64,000 bases of DNA from Trichoplax adhaerens (lineage: Eukaryota; Placozoa; Uniplacotomia; Trichoplacea; Trichoplacidae): assembly GCF_000150275.1 (NCBI RefSeq), contig NW_002060944.1, forward strand, positions 9,565,266-9,629,265, read 5' to 3'. A model generated the notes under the pieces. That model was given only the letters and a program-made list of their open reading frames with translations, made no database searches and was not told the origin of the DNA. The position numbers were made by a program, and so were the translations under genes. Shown here piece by piece: positions 50,128 through 61,701 of the stretch. Every line of letters starts with the position of its first letter. The first letter of the stretch is position 1.

Positions 50128-53100
50128 TTATTTTTTAGTTATAATATGATTGATCGTAACAAAGACAACACATGCAATAGCCCAAATATTGATCACTGGA
50201 ATCCATAGCCAGTGCTTAAAAGGCGATGAATAGATATTAACTTCATTTCCTAGTTTATCTCGAGCTTCTTTGCGTCCGTAATAAACTAACGTAGAAGGAA
50301 TGACATATTGAACTCCAACGCCAGCATACGAGCCGGTAATACCAGCTAAAAATTCCAAATTCTTAGTAATAAGAGCCAAAGTTACAGGTGGTATGAGGGC
50401 TAGTAATGGAAAGACGATGCGGTCTATCCAAAATGGATAAATTTTATCTTCTTTTAGGAGCAAAGATTTTAGATTGTTACGTAATGTGACCCCAATAATT
50501 GGAAAATTAGAACTAAGAGTGAAAACTGGAAAGAGCGATAGGAAAAAACTGATAAATTTAACATGATAATGAGTAAAATTTAATGTATATAAATCTTCCA
50601 GCGAGTGAATTGGAAATGTAAATATGGCAGTGTGAGATAATAGCGCATAGAAGGCTAAAACAGTAACGTAATCTCCTAATAGAATATACATGACATGCTT
50701 TTTCTCACGAATGGGTGTAATCATCGATGGCAATGAATGTTGGCACATGAATGAATAAATACAGATGCCAAAAAATGTTGGAATACCAGCAAAATTAGCT
50801 ACCGGTGGATGACCTCTAGCCTTACCACTACCTAGAAAGATGAATGTTATAGAGAGCATCATAGCAAAGGCTGAAGATTTGGAAATTGGTATTTATGACG
50901 GATATTGTAGAAGGAAGAAACGTAAAAATGCAAAATTAGTCGTTCATCATTACAATATTCATGAATTCATTGCTATCTACAATGGAATAATTTAATTTTA
51001 TGTAGTGTAATGTAAAAAAATACACGTCTTATAAAATATAGGCGAATCTCTAATCGCCATAAATACTACTTAACTTCAATATTTTGAATTAAACTGTGAT
51101 AAAAGTGATCATTAATTAAAGAAGTGATATTTAGCTCACCTAGCCACCGTAATATAGATGTTGTGACTTGCAAGTATTTTGTCTTTTGAACATTGAAAAA
51201 GACAAATGGTCCAAGACAGATGGTAAAAGCGGCCTAATTAAATTTTTAATACTATTATTTACTCTTCAATATCTTTTTGGGACATTTAACTGATGTACAG
51301 TCCTATTTAGTTTAGGAATTATTTCTGTTAGTGTGTTAGAAGGAATGCTTACTACAAAGATTCGATAAGCACCACCAACTGTAAAATTTCCCCAGCAGGG
51401 TAATGAAGTATTTAGTCCGGTTCCGTTTAAATCATTACTAACCAAAAATTAAATAATTAATAACAATAGCGGCACTTGGATAGTTAAGTTTTATTTAAAT
51501 TATTAATTACGGATTGAAATTCTCTTGCACTTACCAAGCAACTTTGGTCAGAGATTTTGCAACGGCGACAGCATAAATTGCTAAATCGCCATATAGGTAA
51601 ATACAAATACACAGATAGAAGAAATTGTTGCCAACTATAAATTTAAGTATGCCATAATAGAGAATAATTTAGTAATGAAAATCATATATGTAGTAATTGA
51701 AAAAAGTCAAAAGATTCAAGAGGCTTCCTATATTACATCCAACTTGAAGTAAAACACTTATTGGTAAAAGCCTCATATCTTGCAAAGATGAAATACCTTT
51801 ATTGTAAAACATTCCCGCCATTTTCCCCTAGTTTACAAAATTTAATAAAGCATGTCGATTTAATGATAACCTTAATCTGGCAATAGAAAGAGATAATGCT
51901 CGCAATAGGAAAAGGATAAAAAGTGGAATCAATTTGAAATCAATTAGTCACTAAATTTATAGCATACGAGTATACTAATCAAATATGGGGCAGTATTAAT
52001 TATTACTAATAAGTTTTAATTGCAAAAGTCGATTATTAACCTGGTATTGAAACATGATCCAATATCTATAAAGGCAGTAAATCACAGAAAGATTTTAACC
52101 GATGCAGCTATGAAATTAATTGATGAAAAGCTCAAAAGCATAGTCATTTGCTAAACTTATTTTGCTGATAGTTGTTTTGAGAAAAATCTATTAGTAGCTC
52201 GTTGTTTCTAATAGAAACGAGTTAGATGAAGATTTGAAATTTTGGCTTGCTAAATTAACTGATAAATGTCCAGGATTTATAAAAATATACTAAATTAAAA
52301 TAGTGTTATCTGCTGGTGCCAATACCAATCATTTTAACGATTTGTACCATACATTAAGTAATAAAAGCATTACTGAATTTATTCTTTAACACGACATGAG
52401 CTCGTTTGATTACAACTTGTAGAAGGATTTAACTTACTATTGACGTGGAGATTCATTAAAGAATCTATCTGGAACTACTCTATTAGCTATTTTTGGCTGA
52501 ATAACTTTATGTCAAGAATCAGATTGAAGATAGAATTCCTCTTAATTTCTTAATGCCTTAAATTTTTTTATCTGGCTATTGATTGTTGAATTACAGTTAC
52601 GGTAATTTCTGTTATCTAATATTTCAATAATAATAAATTGCTATACCATAGATTTTAGCTAAATGCAATAGTTTAATAAAATTTACCAATTCTACTCTCT
52701 CTTTGATTTCAAATACATTGGATATGTATTCCCTCTTAATTTCTCCTAAAGTCCATATCAAATATATATGGATTAATCATGGCATTTATTAAACTTATAG
52801 CAAATGAGAAAGAGGATACTCTATTAAGATCAGCCACTTGTAATGTTTATCGTTAACAGAGCTTTATTATTTACATCAATTAGATTATAAGTCATAAATC
52901 TTACCATTAATTTCAATTTCGAGATACTTTCGAGTTTGAAGTACTGGCGTTCTTTCAGTATTGATTGATTTATCTGTTTCTCCTTCTTGATCGCTATTCG
53001 ACTATAGATAACAGTAATTAGATGAGATTCTTAAATAATTTAATTGTACACTGCACTATTAAATATAATCATAAACGAATTCAAGTATAGCTAATATCTA

Positions 53101-55615
53101 TAAAAGCAACAAATAAGCAGATACACGAACCATCAAAGGCTGATAAGATATTTTGGCATAAGTTGGAATATACAATAAGAGAGCAAAAGAAAGAAAAGGA
53201 TGATGAGCATATCTTTAATATTAAGCATTGTTCGAAATCATTTGAAAGATTCCTTTACCTCCGATTCGACTTGAAATTGACCTGTTTTATCAAGTGCATT
53301 CGCAATTGCCATTGATTCCACAATAAATGTGGTAGTAATATAACTAAATCGAAATTGGAATGATTGAAATATATATTCAAATGTCTTCATGATTAACGCA
53401 CACGGGAAATTAAGTGATAAATACGAAAACTACAGATAAACAGTAAGTAGTAGCACGGATGACTGGATACTTTACCAGGTACAGTACAGTATCTAGTAGT
53501 CAATAAATTCAGTAACTTATTTCGTATAGATTGGAATAATAGAAGCCAATACTGTCAGTTTATACTAAACACTGAAGATTAATATTCAGAGACTCCTATA
53601 AAGATTCATAGCTACCTGATTATTGCTAATAAGACTAGCATAATAGTGGCCAACAACCAACCAGTATGAGCAAAAGCTTTTGGCATGGTCAAAGCACCAA
53701 CACCCACCACCAAATTAAAAACATAAATGAATCCAACCTAGTTCGAAAACAGAAACGGTGATCAATTTCGATTTTTGACTTACGAATGTCTGAACTAGAC
53801 TCTTGAGTTTTGGAATGGAAGACACCAGAAATAGTAATGATATAGTATAGATGTGAATCTCAACGGTAGATTATAGAACATTTAGTTATTATCGTAGCTT
53901 AGTTATTCATTTATGTCTGTTGTTTTAAATTGACTATGACTAAAAATGGGTCAGAAATGGATAGGTACTGATTTATTGAGTCTACTAAATCCAAGTAGAA
54001 ATTAAATCTAATTTTCCAAATAATTCAATATCCATCTTCGTATTATTCGTAGCGATAATCCAAATTGCGATTACAATTTGCTAATGAATAATTTCTTGAA
54101 ATAAATGCTGGACTCTTTTTTATTCGCGGAGAAAAAAGGGTAAGTGCTTCATTTAAGTTCATATAAATTATACATACGACTACCATCTATCGACCAAATT
54201 TTATAACTTAACTAATGTTTGTAGCGCATTGGATTACAGTATCGTTTCTACATAGAAATAGATATGTAGAACTGTTACAAATCTTCTTCTTTGTAACAAG
54301 AAACCGGGTCTTAAACATTATCTTCACTAGTACTTGTGTTCCCAACTAACTTAGGGACCTATCGTAGTTGAACTAACTCTCAGCTACACAAAAAACTACT
54401 ATTAAGTAATAGGTATAAATACTTTACTTTATTTTCGTTAACCTTAGTCGTAAAATGTACTAAAGAAAAAACGTAAGAATATTCTTAGCAATAATAGTCA
54501 AAAGATCCTGCAAATGACTAACTGGAACTGAGAAGCTAAGCTAGTGCTCCGCTTTTTATAGTCTCGCCGATGGTACACTTGTGAATATTCTTGAAATAGC
54601 GGCTTACACTGTACAGTATACATATCCTAAAGGCTCTGCAAAGTAATTGATCTTACACTTAAAAACATCTATTAGGAAATTAAGAATTTTTTCTTCAAGG
54701 TGAAACAAATAAAAAGAAATTGAAACATATTGAAACTATGTAGGCGTCGAAATGAATCAGATTATTTTAGGATTTCTAATTTAAACCTTTATTATTTATT
54801 ATACTGTACACAAAGAGATCTTTACCTAATTTTTGCTATCGAATTCAATACTACTGTCAACTTGATGTTAACTTTTATGCCTTTAACACTAAATTACATC
54901 GTATTGCTTTCGATATAAAGTTGTTCATTGATTTGATGATGTTAATATAATGTGGGTCTGGTAAGAAGTATTCACCATTTCAAAAATTTAGAAAATGGTC
55001 CCTTTCCTGATCGGCGTATTAATCAACGTCACCTGGATTGTGATAGGGATGCATTTGGATACTTGTATGGAAAAGCAAATCAATAAATGCTAGCATAAAA
55101 GTACTTTATTCGAAGGCAAGTGACCTTTCTATAAGCAATCAGAAGATGAAGCTAAAATTTTTCGTTCATCAATCTTCCGATTAAAATTTTCCTATAGTTC
55201 GAGCTTCACCGAATTTTAATTAAAATTCTTTTTACATCTAATTCCTCATGTCTAAACTTAATCTAGACTATACAGTTGTAGGCACTGTAATCTAAAAGAA
55301 ATTGGCCAGCGTTATTCACTATTTAGCAAAGCAATGATTTCGACAAAGAAGAGAGAATTAATAAAGTGACTAAATAGTATCAGTAAAAATCTTTCAAGTC
55401 GTACTAATAGAAAATTGACTATTTTTATCATCGAAGGTTTATTTAAAGCATGGATTCAACTCTTTTATATAAATTATTTGATATCATATTTATCGCAGCA
55501 GATAATTTTTGAATCCGTATTTCAAAAGAGAAAAAGTCAAGAAAACGGGTAGGGAAGAAAATTAACTTACGTAGGCCGGATAGCTCGATCCTACTTCAGT
55601 CAGTGACGAAGGCAT
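50128..55615 (-). CDS. TMEM104: TMEM104-like multi-pass membrane protein
   Basis: Ten exons on the minus strand: 55615-55571, 53737-53616, 53343-53259, 53001-52905, 52745-52687, 51827-51797, 51634-51535, 51437-51353, 51233-51140 and 50870-50128. Phases close exactly, giving 486 residues, against 496 as I recall for human TMEM104. Landmarks: MPSSLTEVGSSYPAY then VGFIYVFNLVVGVGALTMPK (helix 1 of an amino-acid-transporter-like fold), TTTFIVESMAIANAL, a polar acidic loop, VFEIKERVE, GKMAGMFYNKVG, IYLYGDLAIYAVAV, FFNVQKTKYLQ, GHPPVANFAG, CQHSLPSMITPI, FPVFTLSSNFPIIGVTLRNN, DRIVFPLLALIPPV, GITGSYAGVGVQYVIP and a C-terminal helix ending IITKK. Human TMEM104 has the same motifs in the same order. The substrate is not established. 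Exon 1 is only 45 nt and intron 1 about 1.8 kb; one internal exon is 31 nt. Confidence 0.92.
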
Positions 55616-56184
55616 AATTTAGATTGAATATACTGAATGATGATCGAAATGGCTAAAATTGCCTTCGTTGTTGGATTCAATGCCCGAAGAAATTAAAATA
55701 AAATAGACTAGTCTACTAGGGCTACTCAAAATTCGACTAGTCCACTCTTTTCCTTCCAATCTTTCAGGTACGGTAATTAGGCAGAAAATTGTCGATTTAG
55801 TCGATGACTTAATTAAGAAATTAATTCAGAACGCTAGAAGTAGCCAATGTCGGACGACTACGCCGAATCAGGAGACTAGAAAAGACTCTTCATACTAATG
55901 CTTATATTTCATCGCTATCGTCATTAAGCTTGCTTATTATCCATTGAAATGGTAATCATGGCTTCTGTATATAGCCGTTTGATGGGACAGAGTTATGGAT
56001 AAATATACATGTAAACAATAACCTGCATTAAAATTGGAAATCTTTTTAGCTATGTTATATCAACGTATTACTGTATTGTCATCTACTGTACTTGTATACT
56101 GTTACTTCACAACAAGTTTATATAAAGGTATGAACTACCATATAGAAATTGACGGTAAAATTGCTTCTATCATATAATATTTGT
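55616..56184. other. upstream region of the TMEM104-like gene
   Basis: Presumed promoter of the minus-strand gene. A short inverted pair, ACTAGTC.. and GACTAGTCCA, lies near 55706-55745. No coding frame. Confidence 0.4.
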
Positions 56185-57191
56185 GTATACGTATAAATTT
56201 ATCGGCCAGTGGTTTAGATATCAGATAGTCCTTTTCATGTTATTAGCAAGTATTTTTACTCTTTTACGGTTCACTTTCTTGAATTAAAAATGATGAATTG
56301 TAAATAGGTAGAAAATGAGATTGAAATAAAATATTTAAGCTATCTTTTTATTTCATCTCTGCCTTGACAATTTATAAAATATATATTGACATGGCTAGGA
56401 GATTTGTTATTGCGTATACATATCGTCAGTAAATAAGGCTACAATGAAAATTCTTTCTCTATCTTTTATATTCTATTTCTGTCAATGTCACAGATCGGAT
56501 TTTTTTTATTGATGCTGTTTGGAGATTTAATATCACAGCACTTTGAACTATTGCTATACATAGAATATCGGGACAAATGAAGCATTGTGCCCATTTTGAA
56601 TCTCTCTCGCTCTCCTGGAATAGCTGGTAAAATTGATTTACTCGTCCGTTATTTTGAGATCCATTCTTACTATTGATAACTGTAAGATTTGCGTATACGT
56701 ATAAATTTATCGGCCAGTGGTTTAGATATCAGATAGTCCTTTTCATGTTATTAGCAAGTATTTTTACTCTTTTACGGTTCATTTTCTTGAATTAAAAATG
56801 ATGAATTGTAAATTGGTAGAAAATGAGATTGAAATAAAATATTTAAGCTATCTTTTTATTTCATCTCTGCCTTGACAATTTATAAAACTTATATTGACAT
56901 GGCTAGGAGATTTGTTATTGCGTATACATATCGTCAGTAAATAAGGCTACAATGAAAATTCTTTCTCTATCTTTTATATTCTATCTCTGTCAATGTCACA
57001 GATCGGATTTTTTTTATTGATGCGGTTTAAAGATGGTTTGGAGGCGGTTTAAACCATTGCTATACGTAGAATATCGGGATAAATGAAGCATTGTGCCCAT
57101 TTTGAATCTCTCTCGCTCTTCTGGAATAGCTGGTAAAATTGATTTACTCGTCCGTCATTTTGAGATCCATTCTTACTATTGACAACTGTAA
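56185..57191. repeat. 508-bp tandem duplication, young
   Basis: GTATACGTATAAATTTATCGG starts at 56185 and again at 56693, and the sequence stays nearly identical up to ACTGTAAGA at about 56687 and 57191. The clearest difference is a small altered patch near 57024-57050. No open frame is kept. The high identity points to a recent duplication or to assembly of two alleles in tandem. Confidence 0.9.
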
Positions 57192-57399
57192 GAACGTAAG
57201 ACTAAAATGGAATGTTTATTCCATCTTTCATTTCCGTCTGTGTTGCTAAAATGAAGAGATTTCCATTTATATGGCAAACCTGTGATTTCGACATGATGTC
57301 AAAGAGTTGCTCCATTGAATATACAGTACATACACAGTCTATCAGACCGAAATCGTTGCATTTCAATATGCAAAGTAGACAGTACTGCACAGTCAGTGC

Positions 57400-57870
57400 T
57401 GACGCGTGGAATACTGTACTGTACACGTGTAATACTGTATAGTACTGTTCTGTTGCTCGCTTCTCTGTACTGTATGTGATTGTTGCATAGGGTTGAGAAA
57501 AAACACTATCTTAACTCTATGGATTCTTGTGAATAACCTGAATAAAAATCCGAATCCTTTTCAGAGTCTAAAGACGAGTCTGAATCACTGAGTTTCCTTT
57601 ATACTGTACACTGTACAGTATGAAATACTGTATAACCAACAACAATCTCATAGAGATATCCAAAAACCGCTATGGGATTTCCATTTAGGAAAAGCAGTCC
57701 GACGCGTACCGCCCATCATAATGCAGTACAAGCACAGTACAGTACAGTACAGTACTGCAAGTAGGCTTTGTACTGTAGAAATTTTTTCTGTACTGTACAC
57801 TGTACACTGTATTTCAGACTACTGCGCACTGTCAATGCAATGATTATGCAGTTCAGTACAGTACATGGAA
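57400..57870. repeat. TACTGTAC/TACAGTAC-rich tract
   Basis: TACTGTAC, GTACAGTAC and TACAGTACAGTACAG units recur many times, densest near 57725-57860. The unit is self-complementary (GTACTGTAC pairs with GTACAGTAC), so the strand could form hairpins. The open frames at 57202-57442 on both strands come from this low-complexity composition. Confidence 0.65.
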
Positions 57871-57894
57871 ATCAATTATTACTGTGCTCTGTCA

Positions 57895-57970
57895 ATAAAT
57901 ACACTATATAAAACATATAGGATATATAGGAAGATATAAAACATATACAACATATAGGATATAGGAGATG
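57895..57970. repeat. short AT-rich tandem units (ACATATAGGATATA)
   Basis: AAACATATAGGATATAGGA-like units repeat three times over about 70 bases beside the TACAGTAC tract. Confidence 0.5.
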
Positions 57971-58340
57971 ATTATGTGGTGCGTAGTACTGGTAGATGCT
58001 GACCAAGAAATATTGAAACGATGATGGCCTTCTACTATATTAGTTATTTGAGGTTGTGATGGTAATCCACCTGGAGTAGTAGTTGATACTGTAGTATCTC
58101 CTCGAGTAGTCGGAGTAAATGTTATTGGGTTCTTAGATATTGAAATGAATTCTCGTGGAGTTATTGAAGTAGATGATGTTAGACTAAATACTATTGAGTT
58201 TTAGAGACTACAGAATCAACTACTGCTTGACTTGTTGAAATAAGTAACACTGGGCTTAGTGTAGTTGGAGTAGATATGCTTAAAGTAGATGATGTGGCAG
58301 TACTCAAACATGATTGAATTAAATGATGTTGAAGTAAAAA
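57962..58340 (-). pseudogene. Ser/Thr-rich (mucin-like) coding remnant
   Basis: On the minus strand two neighbouring frames read Ser/Thr/Pro-rich sequence. The upstream piece (about 58310-58205) contains TATSSTLSISTPTTLSPV and ends in stops. The downstream piece (about 58190-57962), shifted by one base, contains TSSTSITPREF, TFTPTTRGDTTVSTTTPGG and then NISWSASTSTTHH. The composition suggests an O-glycosylated extracellular linker followed by the start of another domain. Breaks in frame make a decayed gene or a pair of small exons equally possible. I could not link it to flanking exons. Confidence 0.4.
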
Positions 58341-59660
58341 TGGAACGGCGTACCAATACTTTGCACTGTATAGGCATATGATAATGAATCAGGTAATTTG
58401 AACTTTCATTACAATCATATTTACTAAATTTTCTTACTTCGCTACAGTTACAATAAAGAGCAGATAATCAATAGTTTTTGTGTCTTAATTCAAATAGTAT
58501 AACCATCAATTATAATATGAGAACAATTAACAGTCTCTTGAGAGTTAAGAGGCACTGTGCCGTGCTAATTTTCGTGTAAATAACTTATTGGTTAAACCAA
58601 CAGCATCATAACAAAGCTACGTTCCATTGCCTATAGTCTTATTTCAAGCCATTCAATAAAATTGACATTGAATATGGCAGAGCATGCACCTGCTTACTGA
58701 TAATGAGCTGATATAAGGTCTGTAGTGAAAATTGATCGATAAACTTGGAAACAATTCTGGAAAAAAATTCTGTTTTATCACTAAGCTGTAACAGCGCTCC
58801 ATCGTCATTAAAAAATTTTACGAATCAGTTTTGTACCGGAAACTAAACTTTCGGGAATCGTTCGTAGATAACGACGTAGATCTCCAACTGACTTTTAGAG
58901 ACCTATATGGGTGAAAACGAACTCTTTTCTTCGCACAAAGATGACTCTTTCAAATATTTAATAGAGAATTCCTTTACTGTTCTAAGCTACAATATGTGTA
59001 AAGCCGTCACTCACTAACATCAGCCGGAATTGATCAATTTATTACCATGATCGTTGTTATATATCCTAGTCACCTCAGCACAATGCGACTATTAATATTT
59101 TAGTTGTGGCCGTTTGTAGGCCTCGGCATAGCGACGAGCTACTAAAGCTATAATAACTTATAGCGGCAGCTCGTAGACAAAGTTGATTCAAAATCGATTA
59201 CGTTAGAGCCAAATTGGACATTATCCGGTGTTAATGAACAGACATAAATGATTACGCGTTCCAATTAGCAATTATGTTTTATTGCCAGCTCAGAAAAACA
59301 AACAAATAACAAGCTACATGAGGTAATCGAGTCACCAAATTATTACAAAGCTTAGCACTGTAACAGGGTATAAGGTTGTCAGAATTATGTTGAATGGATA
59401 AATTTATGTAAACGGCTGAAAAATTCTTATAAAACGATATATTGAGAATTTATGTGGTATGTAATTGCAACAATGTTTGTACATATTGTTGTGTGAAATC
59501 ATCGAAAAATAAAAAATTACAGGGTAGCTTCAGGTAGAAAGTATTGATAGATTTTATGAGATGTACGTTTACTTTCCTTCCCTCTTTATCTATTCAATAG
59601 ACTTAGGTAAACGTCCAAAGGTTTTAGTCTTGTAATACTACTTGTAAGTCGGAAAAATAA
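58341..59660. other. intergenic, nothing recognised
   Basis: No gene, RNA or clear repeat seen. Confidence 0.4.
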
Positions 59661-59661
59661 T

Positions 59662-59706
59662 AAAAAATGCTCAGCCGGTTGTTCCTTGACCTTTTTGAGC
59701 ATTTTA
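59662..59706. repeat. small inverted repeat (hairpin)
   Basis: AAAAATGCTCA at 59663-59673 pairs with TGAGCATTTTA at 59696-59706 across a 22-base loop. It lies about 70 bases left of the dispersed repeat copy 2 and may be its edge or an unrelated hairpin. Confidence 0.5.
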
Positions 59707-59769
59707 AAATAAGGGAAGACACGGTAGTATTCTTCTATTGTAAAAATTTTTTTGTAAAGATCAATTTCA

Positions 59770-60311
59770 GATTTACCGTAAAATTTTCTATTGCATCTGT
59801 TACGAGTTAGGAATAATCCTGACTTGTAACAAAGGTTGATTATGTATTTCGAATATACACGACTGAAAATTGAAATATCGGTTAAGGTTTCTTAAACCAG
59901 TTTAATCGTACAAGTCACCTCGTCTTTTAGAAATTATCCAAACTAATGCTCTAAAAGGTTTTCATGTATGTGTAGAATTAAATACAGTTTAGCACAACTA
60001 AATTCAAAGTGTCAGCATTACATTGATCACTTGCTAATAGTACGCTAGATTAATATACACGTACATAAGTGTATATTTTGCTATCCCATGAAGATGTTTC
60101 ATTTAAACTTACAAACTGTGCTTGCAGTCATAAAATCATTCAAGGTGATAGTTATAATCTAGTTAAAGTAGTTGAGAAATGCAATTACTATTTTAGTTTA
60201 TCTAATTACAGGTTGCTAAAGTATCATTTGTTTAAGGCCAAAGTTACAGTTAAAGAAAGCGTGAACATTACTGACATAGAAGCGTATGCCCATATATCAA
60301 ACGTAATATGA
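59770..60311 (+). repeat. dispersed repeat copy 2 with an 80-codon open stretch
   Basis: Aligns by eye with 14690-15270. Here a frame stays open to 60311 (LLSHEDVSFKLTNCACSHK..KVVEKCNYYFSLSNYRLL), while the matching part of copy 1 has several stops. It is either a surviving exon or a chance-open remnant of an element whose protein I do not recognise. The apparent start at 60069 is not a convincing ATG context. Confidence 0.5.
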
Positions 60312-61580
60312 AAATAATATACATGTCACGAACATCATATAACAGATCTTTCCTCTACTTGTGCAAACTTATATTTTATGCTAACTAGTCACGATACTGC
60401 TGTTATAGCAGGAACTATTTCTCATAAATGGTGATGTTGATAAACTAATTGTATTTCTCTTATATGTAGGATTGTGTTAATAATAACATCTTATTAGCCG
60501 GATACAGAACAATTACTACTTAGTAACAATACATTGCAATCTTCAGCAGTCAATGTCGCACTTTATAATGCTTTACTTCAGCCTGGTCAATCACCTAGTA
60601 AATAAATTCTTAATTAATTACTACTAAAAGCCTTTTAAAAATGAAATATTGAATTAAAGATTTCTATTATGAGAATTCTATACTTCAGCGTAACAGTTAA
60701 TTATCTAGGGAATAAATTTATGAAGCAATAAACACTGCAGGTCTTCAAAAAGTGAAATAATGAATTAGCATTTTCCCCATTCCATAAGATAATATGCTAC
60801 ACATAAAACTGTACTATACAATAATGTTAGTATAGATAGTGTTGCGTTACATCAGGTAACTGTCAGAACATAGCAGTAAGATTATTCGTATACCGAAGTA
60901 AAGTCTACAAAAACACTTGATAAATGATCTTACACACTCATCACCTAGATCAATTTTTAAATTAATTTACAGAAATTACCGTATCGTAACATCCTTATTT
61001 AAGATATTTCGTTAATTATTCTTTCTATATAATTTCTTTGAACTAGCCTTCAAGATTACTAATATATGTTTACTACATTGTTATTTTTTGAATACGATTC
61101 AAATTCGTCTGAATCTATCATCAATTTACAAAGAGTAGGATAACGAAAGAAATAACAGGGAATCTGCTATTTAAAAATAAATATATACATAAGAACTTAA
61201 TACAATGGTTTGACAGATTTATGGACGTCCTCGTTCCGCAGCTTTGAATAGTATCAGCTAAAATTAAACAAAAACATACAAATGCAAATATTTTAAATCT
61301 TCAGAGAGTTGAACTTTAATTAAGTTAATGATTTGAGTAATCCATTTATTCATACATTGATTTTGAAATATCTAATTATATACTATCTTGAATAGCTTCA
61401 GGCACGGCGAATTTTTGATGCGTTGCAATCTAATTCCATTGCAAACTGCATGATTACGAATCTTTAATACGGTTTACTAAGAGAAAGTTTATAAAGTAAA
61501 AGAAAATTTCTTGCGTTGCAATTGTGATTGTGACGTGGTCAAATCCCTTTGAGAATGACATAACCATGAAAACTAAAACG
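60312..61580. other. intergenic, nothing recognised
   Basis: AT-rich and closed in all frames, lying upstream of the micro-exon gene promoter. Confidence 0.45.
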
Positions 61581-61588
61581 TATAAATA
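61581..61588 (+). promoter_or_regulatory. TATA box of the micro-exon gene
   Basis: TATAAATA lies 121 bases before the ATG at 61702. This leaves room for a start site near 61612-61620 and a 5' UTR of about 85 bases. A clean TATA box is unusual among the genes of this window and supports a strongly or cell-type-specifically expressed gene. Confidence 0.6.
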
Positions 61589-61701
61589 GGCTTTTACAAG
61601 TTAATTCTTGCCATTACTAACTCACCGCGATTGAATAATTTCTTGTTAGGAGTATATCAATTTTGATTTAGATTCATTTAGAAAGCAACATATCTTGGAA
61701 A

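Noticed and set aside
50005-50208. 67-codon plus-strand open frame
   Set aside because: Overlaps the end of the TMEM104-like gene in antisense and lacks features.
54730-54918. 62-codon plus-strand open frame
   Set aside because: Lies in intron 1 of the TMEM104-like gene; hydrophobic by AT composition only.
57202-57442. Overlapping open frames on both strands
   Set aside because: Low-complexity TACTGTAC composition gives stop-free frames in both directions.
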